A stretch of DNA of 64,000 nucleotides from Siccibacter turicensis LMG 23730 (lineage in GTDB: Bacteria; Pseudomonadota; Gammaproteobacteria; Enterobacterales; Enterobacteriaceae). The stretch spans positions 262,281 through 326,280 of the forward strand of contig NZ_AWFZ01000042.1 of NCBI RefSeq assembly GCF_000463155.2, written 5' to 3'. Numbering within the stretch: position 1 is the first letter of the stretch; each line of letters begins with the position of its first letter. The notes under the pieces were generated by a model that was not told where the DNA came from, did not search any database, and saw nothing but the letters and a program-made list of their open reading frames with translations. The position numbers and the translations under genes were made by a program. Below are positions 55,861 through 64,000 of the stretch, piece by piece.

Positions 55861-58800
55861 ATGGCACCACGACTGGTCATTATCGGCAACGGCATCGCCG
55901 CGGTGCGGCTGGTGGAGTCGCTGCTGGCGCGGGACGCCGACCGCTACGCCATCACGCTGATCGGCGACGAGCCGCAGCCGGCCTACAACCGCATTCTGCT
56001 CTCGCCGGTGCTGAGCGGGGAGACGTCTTCCGACGCCACCCGCCTGCACGACGCCGCCTGGTATCAGCAGCACGGCATCCGGCTGCTGCCCGGGGAGCGG
56101 GTCAACAGCGTGGATCTCGCCGGACGAACCCTGACGACCACGCGCCAGCAGCTGGCGTGGGATGCGCTGGTCTTCGCCACCGGATCGCTGCCAGCGTTTC
56201 CGCCGCTGCCGGGCATTGACCTGCCGCACGTGGTCGGGTTTCGCACGATGGGCGATGTCGAAAAGCTGCTGGCGCTGGATGGCCCGACGGTGGTGCTGGG
56301 CGGCGGGCTGCTTGGCGTGGAGGCCGCCGCCGCGCTGCGCCTGCGCGGGAGTGACGTCACGCTGGTTCACCGCCATGGGTGGCTGATGGAGCAGCAGCTG
56401 GACGAGGTGGCAGGCGGTCTGCTGGCCGAATCGCTGCGCGCCCGGGGCATTCACTGCGAGCTTGCCAGCGGCCTGACGGCCATTGAACCCGACACCGTCA
56501 CACTGGCGGACGGGCGTCGGCTTCCTGCCGGGCGGGTGGTGATCGCCACCGGCGTGCGCCCGCAGATCGCCCTGGCGCAGGCGAGCGGCCTGGCCTGCCA
56601 GCGCGGCATCCAGGTGGACGGCTGGCTGCGCACCAACGCACCCGGCGTCAGCGCCCTCGGCGAATGCTGCGAAATCGAGGGCCGCACCTGGGGGCTGGTC
56701 GCGCCCTGTCTGCAACAGGCCGACGTGCTGGCCGCCCGGCTGATGGGCGAGGACGTAGAGCCGTTCCGCTATGCGGATCGCGGGACGCGCCTGAAGGTCA
56801 CTGGCATCGACCTGTTCAGCGCCGGGGAGGTGCAGGGCGGCCCCGGCTGCCAGACTCTTACCACCCTGGATCCGCTGGCGCACCACTATCGCCGTCTGCT
56901 GCTGCGCGACGGGAAGGTGGTCGGCACGCTGCTGTACGGCGATGTCACCCCGGCCAACGCCTGGCTTGCCAGCCTGCATCAACCCGCTACCGGCCCGGCG
57001 CTGCTGTTTGACGCCCCGGCATCCGCTGACTCTGGAGAGATTTCAATGAACAAACCTGTGCTTATTCTGGTCGGTCACGGCATGGTGGGCCACCACTTCC
57101 TCGAACAGTGCGTCGCCCAGGGGCTGCACCAGCGCTACCAGATTATTGTTTTTGGCGAGGAGCAGTATGCCGCCTATGACCGGGTGCACCTTTCGGAGTA
57201 CTTCGCCGGGCGCAGCGCGGCCTCGCTCTCCATGGTGGAGGGTGACTTCTTTGCCGATACCGGTATCGAACTGCGCACCGGCTGCCGCATCGAAACCATA
57301 GACCGCGAGCGGCGAGTAGTGCGCGACGCTCAGGGCGCGGAAACGCCCTGGGATACGCTGGTGCTGGCTACCGGGTCATACCCCTTTGTGCCGCCGGTGC
57401 CGGGGCACGATCTGCCGGGCTGCTTCGTCTACCGCACCCTGGACGATCTCGATGCTATCCGCAGCCGGGCGCAGCAGGCCCGACGCGGCGTGGTCATCGG
57501 CGGCGGCCTGCTAGGGCTTGAGGCGGCAAACGCCCTGAAACAGCTGGGGCTGGAAACCCACGTGGTGGAGTTCGCCCCCTCGCTGATGGCGGTGCAGCTG
57601 GACGCCTCCGGTGCGGCGCTGCTGCGCGACAAAATCACCGCGCTGGGCGTCGGGGTGCATACCGGGAAATCCACCGCGCAGATTGCGCCCACGGAACAGG
57701 GGCTGCAGCTGCGCTTCACCGACGGCGGCACGCTGGATACCGATCTCGTGGTGTTTTCGGCCGGCATCCGCCCGCAGGATCGGCTGGCGCGCGAGGCGCG
57801 GCTGGAGATCGGCGAACGCGGCGGGGTGGTGATTGACGATCGCTGCCAGACCCGGGACCCGCACATCTTTGCCATCGGCGAATGCGCCCTGTGGCAGGGC
57901 AGAATTTTTGGCCTTGTGGCGCCGGGCTATCAGATGGCGCGGGTGGTGGCCGCCCAGCTGAGCCAGCAGGATCTGCGCTTCACCGGGGCGGATATGAGCA
58001 CCCGGCTGAAGCTGCTCGGCGTGGAGGTGGCCTCGTTCGGCGATGCGCACGGCACTACGCCAGGCAGCCAGAGCTACCAGTGGACCCACGGCCCGCAGCA
58101 GATCTACAAGAAGATCGTGGTGGCGGCGGACGGTAAAACCCTGCTCGGCGGGGTACTGGTGGGAGACAGCAGCGACTACAGCACGCTGTTGCAGACCATG
58201 CTCAACGGCCTGCCGCTTCCCGCAGAGCCCGAGAGCCTGATCCTGCCGTCCCTCAGCGGCGCGGCCCCCAAAGGGCTGGGTGTGGCAGCCCTCCCGGACA
58301 GCGCGTCGATCTGCTCGTGCCACAACGTCACCAAAGGGGATATCTGCGCCGCGGTTGCAGGCGGTGCGGGGGAGATGGCGGCAGTCAAGCAGTGCACCAA
58401 AGCCGCCACCGGTTGCGGTGGGTGCAGCGCGCTGGTCAAGCAGGTGATGGAGCATCAGCTGGCGGTGCAGGGCGTTGAGGTCAAGCGGGACGTCTGCGAA
58501 CACTTTGCCTATTCGCGCCAGCAGCTCTACCACCTGGTGCGGGTCAACCACATCCGCAGTTTTGAACAGCTTATCAGCCGCTACGGTACCGGCCACGGGT
58601 GCGAGATCTGTAAGCCGCTGGTGGGATCAATCCTCGCCTCGTGCTGGAACGAGTATCTGCTTAAACCGGCGCACCTGCCGCTGCAGGACACCAACGACCG
58701 CTATTTCGCCAACATCCAGAAGGACGGCACCTACTCGGTGGTACCGCGCATGGCAGCCGGGGAGGTCACCCCCGACGGGCTTATCGCCATCGGCCAGATC

Positions 58801-59919
58801 GCCAAACGGTACGGACTCTACAGCAAAGTCACCGGCGGGCAGCGCATCGACCTGTTCGGCGCGCCCCTGGACGCGCTCCCTGCCATCTGGGCCGAATTGG
58901 CCGCGGCCGGGTTTGAAACCGGCCACGCCTACGGAAAATCGCTGCGCACCGTTAAATCCTGCGTCGGCTCCACCTGGTGTCGCTACGGGGTGCAGGACTC
59001 TACCGGCCTGGCGGTCAGGCTGGAGCACCGCTACAAGGGGCTGCGCGGCCCGCACAAGATCAAGATGGCGGTCTCCGGCTGCACCCGCGAGTGCGCCGAA
59101 GCGCAGAGTAAAGACGTGGGCGTCATCGCCACGGAGCACGGGTGGAACCTCTACCTGTGCGGCAACGGCGGCATGAAGCCGCGTCACGGTGATCTGTTCG
59201 CCAGCGATCTCGACAGCGAAACGCTGATCCGCTACATCGATCGTTTTTTAATGTTCTACATTCGCACCGCGGACCGCCTGCAACGCACCAGTACCTGGAT
59301 GGACAACCTTGAGGGCGGGCTGGACTACCTGCGCGAGGTAGTGGTCGAGGACAGCCTCGGGATTAACGCCGAACTGGAGCAGGAGATGGCCCAGGTGGTG
59401 GCGTCTTACCAGTGCGAGTGGCAGACCACCCTGGCCAGCCCTGATCGGCTGGCGCTGTTTCGCACCAGCGTCAACAGCGACCGGCCGGACGAAGGCGTCC
59501 AGCGCCGGATGCTGCGCGGCCAGCCGCAGCCGGTGGCGCGCGTCGAGGTGCAGGACGCTGCGCCGCCGCGCCGTCCGTGGGAGGCGGTGTGCCAGCTCAA
59601 TGACATCCCGCGCGACGCCGGGATTGGTGCCCGCCTCGGTGAGATGCAGATTGCGCTGTTCCGCTTCGGGGAGCAGGTTTACGCCCTCGATAATCTGGAG
59701 CCGGGCAGCCAGGCGAACGTGCTGTCGCGTGGTCTGCTGGGCGATGCGGCGGGCGAGCCGGTGGTGATTTCGCCCCTTTACAAGCAGCGCATCCGCCTGC
59801 GCGACGGCTGCGACCCGGAGAGCGGTGAAATGGCGGTCCGCGCCTGGCCGGTCAAAGTGGAGGGCGGCCAGGTGTGGGTGGGGAGTCAGGCGCTGCTCCT
59901 GCGGGCGGCGGCATCATGA
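55861..59919 (+). CDS. nasB: Fused NasC-NasB: nitrate reductase electron-transfer subunit joined to assimilatory nitrite reductase
   Basis: 1352 residues in one frame. Residues 1-395 correspond to NasC, an FAD/NADH oxidoreductase that feeds nitrate reductase NasA (LVIIGNGIAAVRLVESL; NAD motif VVLGGGLLGVEAAAAL). From M396 (57046) the chain is NasB, assimilatory siroheme nitrite reductase (nitrite to ammonium), 957 residues if begun there: a second FAD/NAD module (VIGGGLLGLEAANAL), BFD-like [2Fe-2S] cysteines (SICSCHNV, TGCGGCS), siroheme/4Fe-4S ligands SCVGSTWC and GCTREC, and a C-terminal NirD-like domain without Rieske ligands. Klebsiella has separate nasC and nasB genes of these sizes as I recall. 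GGAGAG at 57033-57038 still lies before the internal ATG, so NasB may also be made alone. The stop overlaps the nasA start. Confidence 0.92.
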   Translation: MAPRLVIIGNGIAAVRLVESLLARDADRYAITLIGDEPQPAYNRILLSPVLSGETSSDATRLHDAAWYQQHGIRLLPGERVNSVDLAGRTLTTTRQQLAWDALVFATGSLPAFPPLPGIDLPHVVGFRTMGDVEKLLALDGPTVVLGGGLLGVEAAAALRLRGSDVTLVHRHGWLMEQQLDEVAGGLLAESLRARGIHCELASGLTAIEPDTVTLADGRRLPAGRVVIATGVRPQIALAQASGLACQRGIQVDGWLRTNAPGVSALGECCEIEGRTWGLVAPCLQQADVLAARLMGEDVEPFRYADRGTRLKVTGIDLFSAGEVQGGPGCQTLTTLDPLAHHYRRLLLRDGKVVGTLLYGDVTPANAWLASLHQPATGPALLFDAPASADSGEISMNKPVLILVGHGMVGHHFLEQCVAQGLHQRYQIIVFGEEQYAAYDRVHLSEYFAGRSAASLSMVEGDFFADTGIELRTGCRIETIDRERRVVRDAQGAETPWDTLVLATGSYPFVPPVPGHDLPGCFVYRTLDDLDAIRSRAQQARRGVVIGGGLLGLEAANALKQLGLETHVVEFAPSLMAVQLDASGAALLRDKITALGVGVHTGKSTAQIAPTEQGLQLRFTDGGTLDTDLVVFSAGIRPQDRLAREARLEIGERGGVVIDDRCQTRDPHIFAIGECALWQGRIFGLVAPGYQMARVVAAQLSQQDLRFTGADMSTRLKLLGVEVASFGDAHGTTPGSQSYQWTHGPQQIYKKIVVAADGKTLLGGVLVGDSSDYSTLLQTMLNGLPLPAEPESLILPSLSGAAPKGLGVAALPDSASICSCHNVTKGDICAAVAGGAGEMAAVKQCTKAATGCGGCSALVKQVMEHQLAVQGVEVKRDVCEHFAYSRQQLYHLVRVNHIRSFEQLISRYGTGHGCEICKPLVGSILASCWNEYLLKPAHLPLQDTNDRYFANIQKDGTYSVVPRMAAGEVTPDGLIAIGQIAKRYGLYSKVTGGQRIDLFGAPLDALPAIWAELAAAGFETGHAYGKSLRTVKSCVGSTWCRYGVQDSTGLAVRLEHRYKGLRGPHKIKMAVSGCTRECAEAQSKDVGVIATEHGWNLYLCGNGGMKPRHGDLFASDLDSETLIRYIDRFLMFYIRTADRLQRTSTWMDNLEGGLDYLREVVVEDSLGINAELEQEMAQVVASYQCEWQTTLASPDRLALFRTSVNSDRPDEGVQRRMLRGQPQPVARVEVQDAAPPRRPWEAVCQLNDIPRDAGIGARLGEMQIALFRFGEQVYALDNLEPGSQANVLSRGLLGDAAGEPVVISPLYKQRIRLRDGCDPESGEMAVRAWPVKVEGGQVWVGSQALLLRAAAS
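57033..57048 (+). promoter_or_regulatory. Internal ribosome-binding site and ATG of the NasB part
   Basis: TCTGGAGAGATTTCAATG: a GGAGAG Shine-Dalgarno lies 7 nt before ATG 57046, inside the fused reading frame at the exact NasC/NasB junction. It looks like the original nasB start and could still give a separate 957-residue NasB. Confidence 0.6.
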
Positions 59920-62552
59920 GCCGGGTCAGGACCACCTGCCCATATTGCGGCGTCGGGTGCGGGCTGGTTGCTGAACACCTGCCGGAGGGCGGGGTAAGGG
60001 TCAGCGCCGATGCCGATCATCCGGCGAACCTCGGGCGCATCTGCGTCAAAGGTGCGGCGCTCGGCGACACCCTGGGTCTGGCGGGGAGGCAGCTCTACCC
60101 GGAAGTGGACGGGGGGCGCGTCCCCTGGGACGCGGCACTGGAGACGGCCGCCAGTAAATTGCAGGAGACGGTGCGGGAACACGGCCCGCAGGCGGTGGCG
60201 TTCTACGCCTCGGGGCAGCTGCTTACCGAGGACTACTACGTCGCCAACAAGCTGATGAAGGGGTTTATCGGCGCGGGCAATATCGATACCAACTCCCGGC
60301 TGTGCATGGCCTCGGCGGTGGTGGGCTACAAACGTGCCTTTGGCGCTGACGTGGTGCCGTGCAGCTACCGGGACCTGGAGCAGACCGATCTGATTGTGCT
60401 GGTTGGCTCAAACGCCGCCTGGACGCACCCGGTGCTCTACCAGCGCATCGCCCAGGCGAAGCAGGACAACCCGGCCCTGCAGGTGGTGGTGGTGGACCCG
60501 CGGCGCACTGCCACCTGCGATATCGCCGATCTTCACCTGCGGCTGGCACCGGGAAGCGACGCCGGACTCTATGCCGGGCTGCTGCGCGCCGTGTGCGAGC
60601 AGCGACCGCTTGCGGCGGCGCAGTTCGCCGGACAAGAGGCCGCGCTGGCGAGCGCCCAAGGCTGGAGCGTGGATAACGTGGCGCACTACTGCGATCTCGA
60701 TCGTGACGTTGTCACCGAATTTTACCGCCGGTTCATTACCGCCCCGCGCGCCATGACGCTCTATACCATGGGCATCAACCAGTCAAGTACCGGGAGCGAC
60801 AAGTGCAACGCGATTATCAACGTTCACCTGGCGAGCGGGCACATCGGGCGCGTCGGCTGCGGACCCTTTTCTCTGACCGGTCAGCCGAATGCCATGGGCG
60901 GGCGGGAAGTGGGCGGGCTGGCAAACCAGCTCGCCTGCCATATGCAGTTTGTGCCGGAGGATATCGCCCGGCTTGGGCGCTTCTGGGGCAGCGAGCGGAT
61001 CGCCGCCACGCCGGGGCTGATGGCGGTGGAGCTGTTTGATGCCATCGAACGCGGTGAGGTGAAAGCGGTGTGGATCATGGGCACCAACCCGGCGGTGTCG
61101 CTCCCGGATAGCGACAAGGTCAACCGGGCGCTGGCGGCCTGCCCGCTGGTGATTGTCTCCGAGGTCAGCGCCGGAACCGACACCGGCCGCCACGCGCACA
61201 TCCGCTTTCCGGCGCTTGCCTGGGGCGAGAAAAACGGCACCGTCACCAACTCGGAGCGGCGTATTTCCCGTCAGCGCCCCTTTATGCCACCCCCCGGCGA
61301 GGCGCGCGCCGACTGGTGGATCCTGGCTCAGGTCGCGCGCGGCATGGGCTACGGGGCTGCGTTCGGCTGGCAGCACCCCCATGAGATTTTCTGCGAGCAC
61401 GCCGTGCTGTCGGGTTTTGAGAACGCGGGCCGCCGCGCGTTTGACATCAGCGGCCTGGCGGATCTGACCCGGGAACAGTATGACCAGCTGTCGCCCGTGC
61501 AGTGGCCGGTGAACGCCGCGCATCCGCAGGGCAGCGAACGGATGCTGACCGAGGGACGCGGCTGGGGAGTCGAGACGCGGCTGACGATGGTGCCGGTTAC
61601 GCCGCAGCGCTACCGGGAGGCGAATGCGCCGGGGCTGGTGCTTAACACCGGCCGCTATCGCGACCAGTGGCATACCATGACCCGCACCGGCACGGTACCG
61701 CGCCTGATGCAGCACAACCCGTTACCGCGGGTGGCGATCCACCCGGAAGACGCGCGCCGCTGCGGGGTGACGGACGGCCAGCCGGTGAAACTTACCTCGC
61801 CGTGCGGGACGATGACCGGCTTTGCACAGCTGACGGATGACCAGGCTCCGGGCACGCTGTTTGCGCCCATGCACTGGAACCGACAGTTCGCCAGCGAGTC
61901 GGGAGTGAACAGCCTGGTGGCAGGGCACTGCGATCCGCACTCCGGTCAGCCGGAGAGCAAGCAGACCGCGGTGACGCTCAGCGGCTGGACGCCGACGTGG
62001 CAGGGCTGGCTGCTCAGCCGCGAACCGCCCACGCTGCCAACGTCAATAAGCCGCTGGCGGCTGGCGCAGGCGGGGGTTACCTGGCTGCGGCTGGCGAGCG
62101 ATACGCCGGACTGCGGCAGTGTGCAGGCCTGGGCCGCGGCGCGCGGCTGGGAGCTGCAGGTTGCCCAGGGCGAAGGGATGTGTCATCTGCTGGCGTGGCA
62201 GCAGGGCGAGCTACAGCTGGCGCTTTACGTCGGCAGCCGCTGCCCGGAGGTGGATAGCGATGCGGTGCTGGCGGCCTTTGCGATACCGCCCGTTGACCCG
62301 GCAGCACGACACGCGCTGCTGGCAGGTCGTGCCGCACAGCCCGCAGCGCAGGCGGGGCGCATTGTCTGCAGCTGCATGCAGGTTGGGGAGAACGCCATCC
62401 GCGAGGCGATCGAGCAGGGCTGCGACTCTGCGGCGGCGCTGGGGAGGGCGCTGCGCTGCGGTACCCACTGCGGCTCCTGTATCCCGGAGCTGCGGGCCCT
62501 GCTGGCGCAGCGCGTGCGGGTTACTGACCGAAGCGACCAATCAGCCCGGTAG
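59916..62552 (+). CDS. nasA: Assimilatory nitrate reductase catalytic subunit NasA
   Basis: 878 residues, cytosolic Mo-bis-MGD enzyme reducing nitrate to nitrite. N-terminal [4Fe-4S] ligands TCPYCGVGCGL and LGRICVKG; molybdopterin domains with YTMGINQSSTGSDKCNAIINVHLASGHIG, IMGTNPAVSLPDS and NTGRYRDQWHTMTRTG. The C-terminus carries a BFD-like [2Fe-2S] domain (about 815-865, IVCSCMQVG and CGTHCGSCIPEL), as in Klebsiella NasA. The start at 59916 overlaps the nasCB stop (ATGA). Its last 32 bp overlap the convergent PEBP gene. Confidence 0.95.
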   Translation: MSRVRTTCPYCGVGCGLVAEHLPEGGVRVSADADHPANLGRICVKGAALGDTLGLAGRQLYPEVDGGRVPWDAALETAASKLQETVREHGPQAVAFYASGQLLTEDYYVANKLMKGFIGAGNIDTNSRLCMASAVVGYKRAFGADVVPCSYRDLEQTDLIVLVGSNAAWTHPVLYQRIAQAKQDNPALQVVVVDPRRTATCDIADLHLRLAPGSDAGLYAGLLRAVCEQRPLAAAQFAGQEAALASAQGWSVDNVAHYCDLDRDVVTEFYRRFITAPRAMTLYTMGINQSSTGSDKCNAIINVHLASGHIGRVGCGPFSLTGQPNAMGGREVGGLANQLACHMQFVPEDIARLGRFWGSERIAATPGLMAVELFDAIERGEVKAVWIMGTNPAVSLPDSDKVNRALAACPLVIVSEVSAGTDTGRHAHIRFPALAWGEKNGTVTNSERRISRQRPFMPPPGEARADWWILAQVARGMGYGAAFGWQHPHEIFCEHAVLSGFENAGRRAFDISGLADLTREQYDQLSPVQWPVNAAHPQGSERMLTEGRGWGVETRLTMVPVTPQRYREANAPGLVLNTGRYRDQWHTMTRTGTVPRLMQHNPLPRVAIHPEDARRCGVTDGQPVKLTSPCGTMTGFAQLTDDQAPGTLFAPMHWNRQFASESGVNSLVAGHCDPHSGQPESKQTAVTLSGWTPTWQGWLLSREPPTLPTSISRWRLAQAGVTWLRLASDTPDCGSVQAWAAARGWELQVAQGEGMCHLLAWQQGELQLALYVGSRCPEVDSDAVLAAFAIPPVDPAARHALLAGRAAQPAAQAGRIVCSCMQVGENAIREAIEQGCDSAAALGRALRCGTHCGSCIPELRALLAQRVRVTDRSDQSAR

Positions 62553-63072
62553 CGGTGAGGGCGTGCCCTTTCAGCTTCTCAAACAGCGCCTCACGGGTTA
62601 ACCCTTCCGGCAAATTCGGGTCGAGGTCGGTGGCAATCAGCGTATAGACATAGTGGTGCGCGCCGCTGCCCGGCGGCGGGCACGGGCCGTGGTAGCGCAG
62701 GTTGCCCGGACTGTTTTTGCCACCGGTATAGCCTTTGCCGTCGCGCAGATCGTTAGCGGCAAAACCGGTGCTGGTCGGGGCGATGTTATAGGCCACCAGA
62801 TGCGTGACGCCCAGACCCTTTGCCCCTTCCGGGTCGTGGAGGATCAGCGCATAGCTTTTGGTGCCCTGGGGGGCATGGCTCCACACCAGGGTGGGGGAGT
62901 TGTTCTCACCGGTACAATTCGGATTATTTTCCGCGTTACCGGCGAAGCGTTTCTCCAGCATGGCGTTGTCGGCAAAATCCGGGGACTGCAACATGAAAAT
63001 ATCCTGCGCTGCCGCGATGTCGGAAACCAGCATCGGCAGGCTGCAGAGCGCGGCCAGCAAACTTTTTTTCAT
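62521..63072 (-). CDS. YbhB/YbcL-family (PEBP-like) secreted protein
   Basis: 183 residues. Signal peptide about 1-22 (LLAALCSLPMLVSDIAAAQ) then a phosphatidylethanolamine-binding-protein fold of the bacterial YbhB/YbcL (Raf kinase inhibitor-like) type: TGENNSPTLVWSHAPQGTKSYALILHDPEG, GYTGGKNSPGNLRYHGPCPPPGSGAHHYVYTLIA with the ligand-site HGPCPP. A relative, YbcL, affects neutrophil migration in uropathogenic E. coli; the role here is unknown. The gene is convergent with nasA, overlapping its end by 32 bp, and has no linked partner. Confidence 0.88.
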   Translation of the reverse strand: MKKSLLAALCSLPMLVSDIAAAQDIFMLQSPDFADNAMLEKRFAGNAENNPNCTGENNSPTLVWSHAPQGTKSYALILHDPEGAKGLGVTHLVAYNIAPTSTGFAANDLRDGKGYTGGKNSPGNLRYHGPCPPPGSGAHHYVYTLIATDLDPNLPEGLTREALFEKLKGHALTATGLIGRFGQ

Positions 63073-63130
63073 AGCGTCATCTCAACGAGGAGGGTGCATA
63101 AAGCGTAGCGCAGCCGGACCCATCGCGGGT

Positions 63131-63215
63131 GAGGATAATCCGGAAAAGCACAACTCTGGTTAAAAAATAGCCAGCCAGGGGTATGTTATACTGTGCTTTC
63201 GCCCGGATTATCCGG
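63131..63215 (+). promoter_or_regulatory. ychO promoter with operator-like palindromes
   Basis: TATACT at 63187-63192 is a good -10. Ten bases after it is a perfect 13-bp palindrome CCGGAT-T-ATCCGG (63203-63215). A related sequence GAGGAT-A-ATCCGG lies at 63131-63143, 72 bp upstream centre to centre. Together they suggest a repressor that binds two sites around the promoter; the protein is unknown. Confidence 0.45.
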
Positions 63216-63249
63216 ATGTTACGTTCAGAGAGATAACGCTAACTAACTG

Positions 63250-64000
63250 ATGTGGAGTTTCTTTTCCCCCCGATATCGCTGCTTGCTGCTGACGCTCCTG
63301 CTGTCGGCCGGCGGCGCGAGCGCGGAACCCAGCTGGTCACAAAAGGCCGCCAATCCCTTCGACAATAACGGCGACAGCCTGCCGGATCTCGGTATTGCCC
63401 CGGAGAACGACGATTACGAAAAGCATCTCGCGACCATGGCTAAAGCCTTCGGTGAAGAGAGCATGGTGGATAACGATCTGGATGCCGGGGAGCAGGCGCG
63501 GATATTTGCTTTCAACCACCTGCGCGATGCGGTGACCGGGCGGGTCAGCGATGAGGTGCAGTCTCTGCTCTCTCCGCTCGGGACCACCAATCTCAATCTG
63601 CTGGTGGACGACGAGGGGAAATTCACCGGCAGCAGCGGGTCGCTGTTCACGCCCTGGCAGGATAACAACCGCTACCTGACCTGGACTCAGTTTGGCGTCA
63701 GTCAGCACACCGACGGCCTGGTGGGTAACGCCGGGGTGGGCCAGCGCTGGGTGGCCGGAAGATGGCTGCTGGGCTACAACACCTTCTACGACACCCGTTT
63801 TGACGACCACCTGCAGCGCGCCGGATTTGGCGCCGAAGCCTGGGGCGAGTACCTGCGCTTTTCGGCCAACTACTATTCGCCGTTCGGCGGCTGGCAGACC
63901 GCCTCCGACACCCTTGAGCAGCGTCTGGCGCGCGGGTATGACGTCACCGCTCAGGCGTGGCTGCCGTTCTACCGCCATATCAATACCAGCCTGAGCCTTG
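63250..64000 (+). CDS. ychO: Inverse autotransporter/invasin-like protein YchO (3' end cut off)
   Basis: First 250 residues of an outer-membrane protein of the intimin/invasin family. Signal peptide about 1-25 (CLLLTLLLSAGGASAEPS). Conserved KAANPFDNNGDSLPDLGIAPENDDYEKHLA, LLSPLGTTNLNLLVDDEGKFTGSSGS, and barrel strands NRYLTWTQFGVSQH, GNAGVGQRWVAGRWLLGYNTFYD, FGAEAWGEYLRFSANYY match E. coli YchO as I recall it. The frame is open to the right edge. In E. coli ychO follows chaC and ychN; here the nas cluster and the PEBP gene lie in between and ychN is missing. The start ATG 63250 has a poor ribosome-binding site. Confidence 0.9.
   Translation, partial: MWSFFSPRYRCLLLTLLLSAGGASAEPSWSQKAANPFDNNGDSLPDLGIAPENDDYEKHLATMAKAFGEESMVDNDLDAGEQARIFAFNHLRDAVTGRVSDEVQSLLSPLGTTNLNLLVDDEGKFTGSSGSLFTPWQDNNRYLTWTQFGVSQHTDGLVGNAGVGQRWVAGRWLLGYNTFYDTRFDDHLQRAGFGAEAWGEYLRFSANYYSPFGGWQTASDTLEQRLARGYDVTAQAWLPFYRHINTSLSL

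Noticed and set aside
55393-56982. 529-codon open frame antisense to nasD and nasC
   Set aside because: Spans the junction of two conserved genes on the opposite strand and shows only low-complexity Gln/His/Arg sequence.
57000-57045. Programmed frameshift at the nasC-nasB junction
   Set aside because: The two parts are in the same frame with no slippery sequence needed; a lost stop codon or true fusion is the simpler reading.

Overview
The window is a chromosomal segment of a motile gamma-proteobacterium of the family Enterobacteriaceae. The backbone follows the E. coli 26-27 min order almost gene for gene: ycgM-ycgN ... dsbB-nhaB-fadR-ycgB-dadAX-cvrA-ldcA-emtA-ycgR-ymgE ... treA ... ychF-pth-ychH ... 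dauA-prs-ispE-lolB / hemA-prfA-prmC-sirB2-sirB1-kdsA-chaA-chaB-chaC ... ychO. The GC-rich sequence, the presence of cheV and ycgR, and a Klebsiella-type nas (nitrate assimilation) cluster point to the Enterobacter/Klebsiella/Kosakonia/Pluralibacter side of the family. I cannot assign a species. The window is cut at both ends: the left edge starts inside an MltB-type transglycosylase gene and the right edge ends inside ychO.

Layout. 1-5.1 kb: transglycosylase, ycgM, ycgN, a small secreted cysteine-rich protein, lpxP and cheV. 5.1-17.7 kb: conserved block from a small unannotated-looking gene and dsbB through ymgE. 17.7-35.3 kb: mostly accessory genes interleaved with treA. These are a Fur-boxed siderophore receptor, a three-gene envelope module built around a degenerate Ser/Thr kinase, a beta-glucoside-type PTS transporter with its LacI-family regulator, a LysR/SDR divergent pair, scsA-scsB-dsbG and tehA. 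35.3-51.3 kb: conserved translation, envelope and cofactor genes, with one inserted MerR/TipA-type regulator. 51.4-62.6 kb: nasR and nasFEDCBA, with nasC and nasB joined in one reading frame. 62.5-64 kb: a secreted PEBP-family protein and ychO.

How the genes work together. The nas block is a complete nitrate-assimilation unit: ABC uptake (NasFED), nitrate reductase (NasA), its electron donor fused to a siroheme nitrite reductase (NasC-NasB), and the antiterminator NasR. It has sigma-54 promoters in front of both nasR and nasF and an intrinsic terminator in the nasF leader. The envelope redox genes (dsbB; scsAB-dsbG) handle disulfide formation and isomerisation. CheV and YcgR link to chemotaxis and c-di-GMP control of flagella, and ycgR has a clear sigma-28 promoter. 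The hemA-prfA-prmC-sirB2-sirB1-kdsA run is tightly packed, with overlapping stop/start codons.

Most interesting items: (1) the 22.1-25.1 kb module of SH3-type lipoprotein, secreted protein and membrane-anchored pseudokinase, in which three catalytic kinase residues appear to be lost; (2) a complete small transcription unit of 29 codons at 5.15-5.27 kb; (3) the in-frame nasC-nasB fusion that keeps an internal ribosome-binding site; (4) a promoter with paired 14-bp operators and a CRP-like site in front of a PTS gene that has no linked hydrolase. I see no tRNA, rRNA, CRISPR array, prophage or insertion sequence in the window.
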